Positions 8,193 to 15,072 of a stretch of 49,415 nucleotides of DNA are shown in pieces. The first letter of the stretch is position 1. The number at the start of each line of letters is the position of its first letter. This stretch comes from Collinsella sp. (GTDB taxonomy: Bacteria > Actinomycetota > Coriobacteriia > Coriobacteriales > Coriobacteriaceae): positions 1 to 49,415 of the forward strand of contig DXZO01000009.1 of the NCBI GenBank assembly GCA_019419625.1. The letters are read 5' to 3'. The translations under genes and the position numbers were made by a program. The notes beneath the pieces were generated by a model, which made no database searches, had not been told where the DNA came from, and saw only the letters and a program-made list of their open reading frames with translations.

Positions 8193-8688
8193 CCAGTTCC
8201 TCCCAGGTTACACGGATTTTCTCGAGCATTTCGGCGAGCTGCTCGCGCTCGTCGTGGGTGAGGGCACTAAAGGCTTGCTCTCTAAAGCGAATGCGGGCCG
8301 CCTGGTCGATGCGGGCGTTTTCCCGGCCGGTTTCGGTCAGGCGAATGGTGAGCTGCCGTCGATCCTTGGGGTTACGGCTGCGCTCGATGAGGCCGTTGAG
8401 CTCGAGCTTGGACAGGATCTCGGAAAGCGACCCCGGCTTGAGGTCAAAGTGCATGCCGAGTTCCTGCTGCGACATCTCGCCGCCGGGTTGCTTGGCCAGC
8501 AGGCAGATGATGGGCGCCTTGCCGGATACGCCTCCGCCATGAAAGTGCATGTAATGGCCGCAAAAGCCCAGATTATTGAGGATGCGCTTAGCAAGCTTGT
8601 CTTCGGCGCTGACCGCTTCGGGTACATCCGCCGGCTGTGACGGGTCGCCGCCGGGCTCGTGCGGAAGGACGAGTGGTTCAACACACAT
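8185..8688 (-). CDS. MarR-family transcriptional regulator
   Basis: A protein of 167 residues with a winged helix: MSQQELGMHFDLKPGSLSEI, LSKLELNGLIERSRNPKDRR and QLTIRLTETG, the MarR recognition helix and wing. Helical dimerisation regions lie at both ends. An N-terminal extension of about 45 residues is rich in Pro and acidic residues. It is the first gene of the operon with the ABC exporter and overlaps the next gene by 8 bases, the usual layout of an autorepressor that releases exporter expression on binding a compound. AAAGGAG lies upstream of the ATG, with longer than usual spacing. Confidence 0.9.
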   Translation of the reverse strand: MCVEPLVLPHEPGGDPSQPADVPEAVSAEDKLAKRILNNLGFCGHYMHFHGGGVSGKAPIICLLAKQPGGEMSQQELGMHFDLKPGSLSEILSKLELNGLIERSRNPKDRRQLTIRLTETGRENARIDQAARIRFREQAFSALTHDEREQLAEMLEKIRVTWEELDD

Positions 8689-8709
8689 ATCTAAGCTTCG
8701 CTCCTTTCT

Positions 8710-8745
8710 TTAGTTAGGTAGTTGAATTGTTTTGTGCCTAACCAA
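8710..8745. promoter_or_regulatory. Candidate MarR operator upstream of the exporter operon
   Basis: TTAGTTAGG (8710-8718) and CCTAACCAA (8737-8745) form an inverted repeat with one mismatch, 20-50 bases upstream of the MarR start. Position and symmetry fit autoregulation by the MarR protein. Confidence 0.45.
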
Positions 8746-8798
8746 TTTAGGAGCACGGTAAATAAATGTCAAGGTACCAAACTTATTATGTTCGAGCG

Positions 8799-8877
8799 GC
8801 ACTTAGGGACGTTCCTTATGTGCCGGCATTTGGGGACACTCCTTGTGTCGACTAGTCATTTAAGAACGTCCCCAACG
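8799..8877. repeat. Degenerate intergenic repeat cluster (GGGACGTTCCTT type)
   Basis: In the 327-bp gap between the MarR gene and the kinase gene, ACTTAGGGACGTTCCTTATG (8800-8819) is followed by a diverged direct copy, ATTTGGGGACACTCCTTGTG (8828-8847). A reverse-oriented copy ending TAAGAACGTCCCCAA lies near 8861-8875. The first and third copies could pair as a hairpin. This looks like a decayed short interspersed repeat. Nothing else recognisable was seen in the gap. Confidence 0.55.
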
Positions 8878-9014
8878 ACTAACTTCCTCCTTCCCGTAAC
8901 CTTTCCGCAACAATTCGTCCTCTGCGGTGCCAGCGCCCGTTCACAACGTCCCCTGCGCTACACTTAGTCGCACTGTGGCGCTGCCGCGCCGCGCCCGAAA
9001 CAAGGGAGACCCTC

Positions 9015-9839
9015 ATGAAGAATACTCAGCTGCTGCTGATTAACGATATGTGCGGCTACGGCAAGGTCGCGCTTTCCGCCATGCTGCCGGTGCTGTCGCA
9101 CATGGGCTACCGTATCCATAACCTGCCGACGGCACTTGTGTCCGATACGCTCAACTATCCCAAGTTCTACATCCACGACACCACCGAGTACGTGCGCCAG
9201 AGCCTCGCCATCTGGGAGGAGCTCGGCTTTGAGTTCGACGCCATCTCGACCGGCTTTATCGTGACCGAGGAAGAGACGCGTATCATCTCGGACTTTTGCC
9301 ACCGCCGCGCGCAAAAGGGCACCAAGGTGTTCGTCGATCCCATCATGGGCGACAACGGCAAGCTCTATGCCGGTGTGCCCGAGTCCACGATTGGCCTTAT
9401 GCGGCACCTGCTGGAGTGCGCAGACTACGCGGTGCCCAACTACACCGAGGCCTGTCTGCTCGCCGATACGCCTATTGCAGAGCAGATCACGCCCGATGAG
9501 GCCCGCGCCCTTGTGGACGCCGTGCGCGAGCTGGGTGCCAAGTCGGTGGTCATTACGAGCGCCGTGGTAAATGGCACGAACGCGGTTATCGGTTACGACC
9601 ATGTGGCGGGGGAGTACTTCACGATTCCCTTTGAGCTCATTCCGGTCTATTTCCCGGGCACGGGCGATACGTTCTCGGCGGTGCTCATGGGCCGCGTTAT
9701 GGCAGGTTGGAGTCTGCAGCGCGCGACGTCCGATGCCATGCGTGTGGTGGCTGAGCTTATCGAGCGCAATGCCGACCAAGAGGACAAGTCGGCCGGCCTT
9801 CCCATCGAGGCCTGCCTGGATGTGATTGACCATGAGTAA
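9015..9839 (+). CDS. PfkB/ribokinase-type kinase, probable pyridoxamine kinase
   Basis: A protein of 274 residues of the ribokinase superfamily, in the branch with pyridoxal/pyridoxamine kinase. It begins LLLINDMCGYGKVALSAMLP and has HNLPTALVSDTLNYPKF, VFVDPIMGDNGKLYAG, VPNYTEACLLAD and the catalytic anion-hole motif PGTGDTFSA with its Asp. It should phosphorylate a B6 vitamer (pyridoxal or pyridoxamine) with ATP. Hydroxymethylpyrimidine kinases share the fold and cannot be fully excluded. Its stop overlaps the start of the next gene in ATGAGTAA, so the two are translationally coupled. A Shine-Dalgarno (GGGAGACC) precedes the ATG. Confidence 0.85.
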   Translation: MKNTQLLLINDMCGYGKVALSAMLPVLSHMGYRIHNLPTALVSDTLNYPKFYIHDTTEYVRQSLAIWEELGFEFDAISTGFIVTEEETRIISDFCHRRAQKGTKVFVDPIMGDNGKLYAGVPESTIGLMRHLLECADYAVPNYTEACLLADTPIAEQITPDEARALVDAVRELGAKSVVITSAVVNGTNAVIGYDHVAGEYFTIPFELIPVYFPGTGDTFSAVLMGRVMAGWSLQRATSDAMRVVAELIERNADQEDKSAGLPIEACLDVIDHE

Positions 9840-10161
9840 CGCTGGCGAGGGCGGCGTCAAGCCTGCGGGCGAGAACAGGCCGCTCGGCGCGCCGCGTGGC
9901 AAGCGGCCGCGTATCCGCGTGAGCTGCGTGGACCAGCTGGGGACGTGCCGCTGCCACCATGGTCACAAGCCGGGCGACGTCTTTGACTTTGACCGAGACC
10001 GCGGCAAGATGTGCGCCATGGCCTGTCACGTGGGCTTTCCCTATATCGATATCCTGCGCTATGGCGGAACCGTGCCTGGCAACGAGCCTGGCACGGCAAA
10101 GTTCTGCTGCCCCGAGATTGATACGCTGAACGTCTGGCTTGCCGAGATCGTCGACGAGTAA
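9832..10161 (+). CDS. TIGR04076-family small cysteine-rich protein
   Basis: A soluble protein of 109 residues: basic N-terminus, then RIRVSCVDQLGTCRCHHGHK, PGDVFDFDR, MCAMACHVGFPYIDILRYGG and a CCPE segment near the C-terminus. The spacing of these conserved Cys and aromatic positions fits the uncharacterised TIGR04076 family. Function is unknown; the cysteines suggest metal or redox chemistry but no motif proves it. ATG at 9832 lies inside the stop region of the kinase gene, indicating coupling and possibly a shared process. Confidence 0.8.
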   Translation: MSNAGEGGVKPAGENRPLGAPRGKRPRIRVSCVDQLGTCRCHHGHKPGDVFDFDRDRGKMCAMACHVGFPYIDILRYGGTVPGNEPGTAKFCCPEIDTLNVWLAEIVDE

Positions 10162-10162
10162 C

Positions 10163-10257
10163 CGAGCGAGGATTTTCTCCCGTCGAAATATCGAGCGTGG
10201 ATTATCTCCCGTTTTGGGCGCAATTTCGCACTCAAAGTGGGAGATAGTCCTCGCTCG
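10163..10257. repeat. Palindromic repeat, upstream flank of the ATPase gene
   Basis: Two tandem left arms, CGAGCGAGGATTTTCTCCC (10163-10181) and CGAGCGTGGATTATCTCCC (10192-10210), face one right arm GGGAGATAGTCCTCGCTCG (10239-10257). Each left arm pairs with the right arm except at two positions. The same family occurs as a perfect palindrome at 11870-11933, on the other side of the ATPase gene. Confidence 0.8.
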
Positions 10258-10340
10258 ATTTGTATGCGAGAATCCCGACCTCACTTATGCCCATGCTTAG
10301 GCGCACGCGTCGTTGTTCTGTGCGCGAGTAAGCTCAAATT

Positions 10341-10418
10341 TCTGCATTTCATCCAATTTCGGTACTAAAAATCTCTGCATTTCATCGATAATAGTCGATA
10401 TAAATATCTGCATTTCAT
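10341..10418. promoter_or_regulatory. Three 33-bp-spaced direct repeats upstream of the ATPase gene
   Basis: TCTGCATTTCAT occurs exactly three times, starting at 10341, 10374 and 10407, each preceded by an AAAT-like AT-rich stretch. The exact 33-bp period is about three DNA turns. The array ends 23 bases before the chosen ATG (10442). It looks like an operator array or iteron set controlling the ATPase gene. It is too short and degenerate for a CRISPR array. Confidence 0.7.
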
Positions 10419-10441
10419 TTATCGAGGCGATGGGAGAGCTT

Positions 10442-11803
10442 ATGTTGCGCAGGAAAATCGCTGATGATCTTGATTGTTGGCAGAGATCCATTGAACGAAA
10501 GGCGTTGTTCGTCACGGGTTCTCGCCAAATCGGTAAGAGCTACTCGATTCGCGAGTTCGGTAAGTCAAACTACGCAACCTATATCGAGCTCAATCTCGCG
10601 GAAAATCGCCAGGCAAAAGATGCTCTTCTCGAGGCACGGGATGCCGATGATTTCATCAGCAGGGTGACGCTTCTTTCGGGAAAGCCGATAGCGCCAGGCA
10701 AAACGCTCGTGTTTATCGATGAGGTCCAAGAGGCCCCCGACATCATGACGATGGCAAAGTTCCTTGTTGAGGACGGGAGATGCCACTGGGCGTTTTCGGG
10801 GTCAATGCTCGGGACCCAGTTCAAGGGCGTTAGGTCCTATCCTGTGGGATATGTTCACGAGCTTAGGATGTTCCCGCTCGATTTTGAGGAGTTTTGCTGG
10901 GCGATCGGGGTGAGCGAGGGAGCTCGCCAAACGATACGCGATGCGTGTATCAGCGAGAAGCCCATTCCTGATTACATTCATGACGCGATGATGGCAAACT
11001 TCAGGACCTATACCGTTGTCGGCGGAATGCCGGAGGTCGTGCAGCGTTTCCTTGACACGCAGGGCGACCTTGCCTCTGTTCGTCAGCTACAGTCAGAGCT
11101 CAACGAACAGTACCGGCGGGATATCTCTAAGTATGCAAGCGGGCGAGCCCTTCAGGTGCAGAGCATTTACGATCAGCTCCCTATTATGCTCGAGGGCGAA
11201 AACAAACGCTTCGTGCTCAATTCCATTGACCCCAAGGCGCATTACGACAAGTACCAGCGAGATTTTGTCTGGCTTGTCGATGCCGGCGTTGCTCTCAAGG
11301 CCGATATCGTAACCGAGCCAAAATCGCCCCTGCTCAAGACGGCGCGGCCATCGCAGTTCAAGCTATATCAATCGGATACGGGCATGTTGATGGCGCGCTA
11401 CCCCGTTGGAGTCGCCCAGGCGGCGTATCTTGATAGCAAGGAGCCCAATCTGGGCGGCATTTACGAAAACGTGGTGGCCCAGCAGCTGGCTGCCCAGAAT
11501 CGCCAGCTTTACTACTATCAGACGAAAAAGCGCGGCGAAGTGGACTTTGTGGTCGACGGACCGGATGGGACGGCTGTCCCGATCGAGGTTAAATCGGGCT
11601 CCTATTACCACGCGCACGCTGCGCTCGGTCATGTGCTTGATACGGCCGAATATGGCGTAAGGCTCGGGATTGTTTTCTCGAGAGGCAACGTTGAGCGCAA
11701 CGGAGCTGTTCTTTATTTGCCGCTATATGCGACCTGGGTCCTTTCGGATGTTTTGGGCGACTCCCGTGCCGAGGGGATAAAGCTGGAGGTCAAGCCGGTC
11801 TAG
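10442..11803 (+). CDS. AAA+ ATPase with DUF4143 domain
   Basis: A protein of 453 residues. The N-terminal AAA_14-type ATPase shows ALFVTGSRQIGKSYSIREFG (Walker A GSRQIGKS) and TLVFIDEVQEA (Walker B), then WAFSGSMLG. The C-terminal DUF4143 region has GGIYENVVAQQLAAQ, KRGEVDFVVDG and PIEVKSG, the E...D...ExK pattern of PD-(D/E)XK nuclease folds. Biochemical function is unestablished for this family; defence or DNA-handling roles have been suggested. ATG at 10442 has GGGAGAG just upstream; the longer reading frame from 10313 would translate the repeat array and is rejected. Base composition is more AT-rich than neighbours and the gene is bracketed by repeats, suggesting acquisition. Confidence 0.88.
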   Translation: MLRRKIADDLDCWQRSIERKALFVTGSRQIGKSYSIREFGKSNYATYIELNLAENRQAKDALLEARDADDFISRVTLLSGKPIAPGKTLVFIDEVQEAPDIMTMAKFLVEDGRCHWAFSGSMLGTQFKGVRSYPVGYVHELRMFPLDFEEFCWAIGVSEGARQTIRDACISEKPIPDYIHDAMMANFRTYTVVGGMPEVVQRFLDTQGDLASVRQLQSELNEQYRRDISKYASGRALQVQSIYDQLPIMLEGENKRFVLNSIDPKAHYDKYQRDFVWLVDAGVALKADIVTEPKSPLLKTARPSQFKLYQSDTGMLMARYPVGVAQAAYLDSKEPNLGGIYENVVAQQLAAQNRQLYYYQTKKRGEVDFVVDGPDGTAVPIEVKSGSYYHAHAALGHVLDTAEYGVRLGIVFSRGNVERNGAVLYLPLYATWVLSDVLGDSRAEGIKLEVKPV

Positions 11804-11869
11804 GGCCAGTCCCGAATGTGACAAAGGGGCAGTCCCTTGGTCGTATCGAGTTCCACTGCCCGAGAAAAT

Positions 11870-11933
11870 GAGCGTGGATTTTCTCCCGTTTAGAGCGCAC
11901 TTGAACGCTCAAAGTGGGAGAAAATCCACGCTC
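11870..11933. repeat. Palindromic repeat, downstream flank of the ATPase gene
   Basis: Perfect 18-bp arms GAGCGTGGATTTTCTCCC (11870-11887) and GGGAGAAAATCCACGCTC (11916-11933), enclosing a nested small stem GAGCG/CGCTC. It is the same family as the element at 10163-10257. It lies between the convergent ATPase and phosphatase genes and may also act as a terminator for one of them. Confidence 0.8.
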
Positions 11934-11979
11934 GATTTATGCCGATGGCGCGGTTCGCGCGGCATGCGCGCTCGCGAGC

Positions 11980-12426
11980 CTACAGTTGCTCGAGCATAGC
12001 GGTGCAACCGGCGAGCACATCGCGGTAGGTGGCATCGAAGTTGCCGGTGTACCAGGGATCGGCCACGTCGCCGGGGCGCTCGGTCCAATCGAGCAAGCGC
12101 GTAATCTTGCCGTCGGGGTCGTCGCCAAAGATGCGACGCAGACCGCGTGCGTTCTCAGCATCCATATAGACAATGTGATCCCAGTTGCCATACTCCGCGC
12201 GACGCACCTGGCGGGCACGGTGCGCAACGACGGGAATCCCGACTTCGCGCAGCTTGGCGACCGTGCCATGATGCGGCGGGTTGCCGATCTCCTCGGTCGA
12301 AGTCGCGGCGGAATCGATGACAAACTCGCCCGCGCGCCCAGCGCGGCGCACGAGCTCGGCAAACACCGACTCAGCCATCGTCGAGCGGCAGATATTCCCA
12401 TGGCAGATAAACAGTACACGTTGCAT
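11980..12426 (-). CDS. Low-molecular-weight protein-tyrosine phosphatase
   Basis: A protein of 148 residues starting MQRVLFICHGNICRSTMAES, the P-loop C-x5-R-S/T catalytic motif at the N-terminus that defines the LMW-PTP family (C-H-G-N-I-C-R-S). The general-acid Asp is in DPWYTG near residue 120. It should dephosphorylate phosphotyrosine (or phosphoarginine) proteins in the cytoplasm. No tyrosine kinase gene is adjacent. ATG at 12426 is preferred over an ATG nine codons upstream because the family starts directly at the first beta strand and AAAGGA precedes it. An MFS gene lies upstream on the same strand with a 57-bp gap. Confidence 0.93.
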   Translation of the reverse strand: MQRVLFICHGNICRSTMAESVFAELVRRAGRAGEFVIDSAATSTEEIGNPPHHGTVAKLREVGIPVVAHRARQVRRAEYGNWDHIVYMDAENARGLRRIFGDDPDGKITRLLDWTERPGDVADPWYTGNFDATYRDVLAGCTAMLEQL

Positions 12427-12483
12427 ATGCGGTTTCCTTTCGATCGCCATCATCGAACTCGAGTATCGCAGCTAAGCCTAAGC

Positions 12484-13719
12484 CTACGCTCTCGCCCGCT
12501 TGCGCTCCCAGCGAGCCAACTTAATCGTCACCAGTGTGAGTGCCCAGGCTACAAGCGAGAACGCAGCGCTCACGGCGCCTACGTAGGAAATGCCAACTCC
12601 ACTTACCACAGCGCCGCCCATTGCGGTGCCAAACGAGATGCCGACGTTAAACGCCATGGGCTCAACCGAACTCGCGAGCACCATCGACTTGGGATGGCGG
12701 CTGCGCGCCACGTCCATAAAGTGTGTGATGCACGACACCGAGAACAGGTACATGAGCAACGCCAAGCTAAAGACAAAGACCAGCGCGAGCGGCATGGTGC
12801 CGCCCACGGCAAACAGCCCGAGTAACGCCGCAGCCTGCAGCACAAACGTCACAAGCAGCGCCTTCATGCCAAAGCGCGCATCAATCCATCCGCCCAGGAT
12901 GTTCGAGATCAGGCAGAACACGCCGTAGGCCATGAGCGTGGTGCTGGCTTCGACCGTGCCCATGCCCAGCACCTGCTCAAGATAAGGCGTCACGTAGCCG
13001 TAGAACACATAGACCGAGCCTACGCCAAACAAGAAGATGAGCATGCCGGTGATGATGCTCGGTTCGCGTAGAAGCCCCGCCTGCTCGCGAAAGGTAGCGG
13101 GCTCATCGGTCTGTCCGGCGCGCGGCATAAACACCACGAGCGCGGCGCAGATCAGAACGGCAAAGGCCAGCGTGCCGTACATGGCAACGTGCCAGTCGAG
13201 CGTGTCGGCCACAAACTTGCCGATCGAAGTGACAAAGACCATTGCCACGGAAAACGCACCATATACCACCGAGATGGCAAGCGAAGTTTGCTGCGGGGAC
13301 AGCAGCTCGGGGATGTACGTCACGCCCACGGCGAGCAGCGCACCCGAGACGGAGCCCAGGATGATGCGCGAGATAAACAGCACCTGGAAGTTGGGTGCTA
13401 GCGCCATAACCAAATTGCCGAGCACAAAGACGATGCTATAGCACACGAGCAGCTGGTAGCGGCGAAAACGCCCCGTGCTGAGCGCAAGCACCGGCGTCGC
13501 GATAGCGTAGACGAGCGCAAACACGCTGATGAGCTGGCCCGCGGTGGCAAGCGAGATGCCGAGCTCCGTCGCCAGGTCGCTTTCGATGCCGATGACCACG
13601 AACTCCGAGCAGCCGAGCGAGAAGCCCAGCAGCACGAGCAGCGCCAGGCAGAGCTTGGTGCGCGCGGGGGAGAGCGCGGCGGCGGTTGACTTACTTTTAG
13701 GCGTGGTTGCGGCGGTCAA
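12484..13719 (-). CDS. MFS transporter, DHA1/AraJ-like
   Basis: About 411 residues with 12 predicted membrane helices. It opens TKLCLALLVLLGFSLGCSEF and carries an MFS loop motif in ALSTGRFRRYQ. The LGCSEFVVIGIESDLA start and the SVSCITHFMDVARSRHP segment resemble AraJ/YdhP-type drug-proton antiporters. The substrate is unknown. TTG at 13719 is chosen because GGAG lies eight bases upstream; an in-frame TTG at 13767 gives 16 more residues without a ribosome site. Divergent from the LpdD-like/Nudix gene; whether it exports the decarboxylation product of that cassette is speculative. Confidence 0.88.
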   Translation of the reverse strand: MTAATTPKSKSTAAALSPARTKLCLALLVLLGFSLGCSEFVVIGIESDLATELGISLATAGQLISVFALVYAIATPVLALSTGRFRRYQLLVCYSIVFVLGNLVMALAPNFQVLFISRIILGSVSGALLAVGVTYIPELLSPQQTSLAISVVYGAFSVAMVFVTSIGKFVADTLDWHVAMYGTLAFAVLICAALVVFMPRAGQTDEPATFREQAGLLREPSIITGMLIFLFGVGSVYVFYGYVTPYLEQVLGMGTVEASTTLMAYGVFCLISNILGGWIDARFGMKALLVTFVLQAAALLGLFAVGGTMPLALVFVFSLALLMYLFSVSCITHFMDVARSRHPKSMVLASSVEPMAFNVGISFGTAMGGAVVSGVGISYVGAVSAAFSLVAWALTLVTIKLARWERKRARA

Positions 13720-13817
13720 GGTTGTCACTCCAATGTCGCATGAATAAGCGGGATTCAATCCCTGCAACTCTAACAGAATGTGTCAGGTGCCTGCCTCCTT
13801 TGTCGCAGGCTGCGCTT

Positions 13818-13840
13818 GCCTGTATAGCCGCAATACAGGC
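13818..13840. promoter_or_regulatory. Inverted repeat in the divergent MFS / LpdD-Nudix promoter
   Basis: GCCTGTAT (13818-13825) and ATACAGGC (13833-13840) are perfect 8-bp arms with a 7-bp spacer, 41 bases before the LpdD-like start and about 100 bases from the MFS start. It may be a regulator site for either gene. Inference from position only. Confidence 0.35.
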
Positions 13841-13880
13841 GAAGATGGTCTCAGGTACATTGCGGGCGACAGGAGATCCC

Positions 13881-14828
13881 ATGGGTATGCACACGACAAA
13901 GGTTGTAGTGGGCGAGGGCAAGTTTGCGCTCGAGGCCCAGTTGACGGTGACGCCGCGAGGCATGGCGGTGTACGCCTGCTCGCCGGAGTTTGCGCACCTG
14001 GGCGCCACGGCGCAGGCCATTCCTCGCCCCGAGCCCGGCCGTACGGCGACGGTGAGCATCCTGGCCGTTCCGTGCCATCGAGACGAGATCCCGGCGCACG
14101 ATATTGCGGCGGCGCTGGCCACGCGCTTTGGCGTGCCGGTAGTTGCAAGCACGGGTTTTCATGTGGAGAACGCGACCGCGGACGACTTGCGGCGCATGCT
14201 CGATACCACCAAGGAACTCATCGCCGCGCTCGAGGAGGCCGCAGCCCGCATTCTGCGCGCCGGCTGGGATGAGGGCGGCGCAGGCGCCGAGGTCGTGGCG
14301 GTCGATGCCGCGACCGGCGAGGCGCTTGGCCCCGTCGACCGCATCGAGGCCCATACCGGCGAGGGAATCCTGCATCAGGCATTTCTGACGCTTCTGGTCG
14401 AGGGCCAGGGCGAAGACGCGCGCCTGCTGCTCTGTCGTCGCAGTCCGCTCAAACGCCTGTGGGGCGGGGTGCTGGCCGATGGCTGTGCCGGCCATCCGCT
14501 CCCCGGGGAAGACGTCGCGGCCGCCACGGCACGTCGCATCAACGAAGAGCTTGGCATCACGCGCGAGCCCGATCAGCTCAAGCACCTCGGACACGTGGTG
14601 TACCGTGAGGACCACGGCGACGGCCGCTGCGAGTGCGAATGGTGCGAGGTGTTCGCAGCCCATGTTGAGCCGGGCGAGCTATGCATCAACCAAGAGGAGA
14701 TCTCGGAGGTGCGCCGCGTGGCCCCGTCCGAGCTCGACGGCTACCTGCAGGGTCGCCCCGAGCAGCTGGCCCCCTGGCTTCGCGAGGCCCTCAGCGACCC
14801 ATCCATCCGTACGGCCCTCGCTATGTAA
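13881..14828 (+). CDS. LpdD-like domain fused to an Idi-like Nudix domain
   Basis: A protein of 315 residues with two domains. Residues 1-120 resemble LpdD, the small prenyl-FMN-associated protein of gallate decarboxylase loci: FAHLGATAQA (37-46), VPCHRDEIPAHDIAAAL (63-79) and TGFHVENAT (91-99). Residues about 135-305 resemble type 1 isopentenyl-diphosphate isomerase: H158 and H165, WGGV (194-197), GHPLPGE (204-210), RRINEELGI (218-226), Y241 and ECEWCEVF (251-258). Against E. coli Idi recalled from memory, the catalytic Cys position is Ala203, with Cys202 one earlier, and the Nudix box has Glu222-Glu223. It may therefore hydrolyse rather than isomerise a prenyl diphosphate. AGGAG precedes the ATG at 13881. 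It lies upstream of transporter, UbiD and UbiX genes. Confidence 0.8.
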   Translation: MGMHTTKVVVGEGKFALEAQLTVTPRGMAVYACSPEFAHLGATAQAIPRPEPGRTATVSILAVPCHRDEIPAHDIAAALATRFGVPVVASTGFHVENATADDLRRMLDTTKELIAALEEAAARILRAGWDEGGAGAEVVAVDAATGEALGPVDRIEAHTGEGILHQAFLTLLVEGQGEDARLLLCRRSPLKRLWGGVLADGCAGHPLPGEDVAAATARRINEELGITREPDQLKHLGHVVYREDHGDGRCECEWCEVFAAHVEPGELCINQEEISEVRRVAPSELDGYLQGRPEQLAPWLREALSDPSIRTALAM

Positions 14829-14855
14829 CAAAGGTACAGTCCCTTTGCCATATCC

Positions 14856-14925
14856 AAACCGTCACAACATTCGATGAAAATCTCGAAAACGAGGAAAAGC
14901 GTCGAATGTTGTGACGGTTTTTGTC
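14856..14925 (+). terminator. Long nested hairpin terminator after the LpdD-Nudix gene
   Basis: A perfect 19-bp stem AAACCGTCACAACATTCGA (14856-14874) / TCGAATGTTGTGACGGTTT (14902-14920) encloses an inner CTCG-AAAA-CGAG hairpin. The right arm runs into GGTTTTTG, the T-run of an intrinsic terminator. Its length and nested form resemble the other intergenic palindromes of the window. Confidence 0.75.
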
Positions 14926-14988
14926 TAGGGGATCGCTTCTCATCCAAAAAATCCCGCTTGACTGTATTGCAACAACACAGCGCAACGT

Positions 14989-15019
14989 AAGGGGCGTCCG
15001 ATAACGGGCGCCCCTTTTT
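14989..15019 (+). terminator. Terminator-like hairpin in the transporter leader
   Basis: AAGGGGCGTCCG (14989-15000), loop ATAA, CGGGCGCCCCTT (15005-15016) form a 12-bp stem with one G-T wobble, followed by TTT. It lies 54 bases before the transporter start and 69 bases after the preceding terminator. It could be a second terminator of the upstream gene or a leader attenuator of the transporter-decarboxylase operon. Confidence 0.65.
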
Positions 15020-15072
15020 AAGCGGCAACGTGGCTGCGAATCCGGAGCGCCCCCAACAAGAAAGGTGGGGAG

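Noticed and set aside
10341..10418. Mini CRISPR array
   Set aside because: Only 12-17 conserved bases per 33-bp unit, spacers partly similar, no cas genes and immediate placement before a ribosome site.
10313..10441. N-terminal extension of the ATPase gene across the 33-bp repeats
   Set aside because: No ribosome site at the upstream start, a good site at 10442, and the extension would only translate the regulatory repeats.
13707..13880. Longer start of the LpdD-Nudix gene at 13707
   Set aside because: The region overlaps the divergent promoter and the MFS start and lacks a ribosome site; AGGAG supports 13881.
13881..14828. Simple annotation as isopentenyl-diphosphate isomerase
   Set aside because: The N-terminal 120 residues belong to another family and the catalytic Cys position is Ala, so isomerase activity is not safe to assume.
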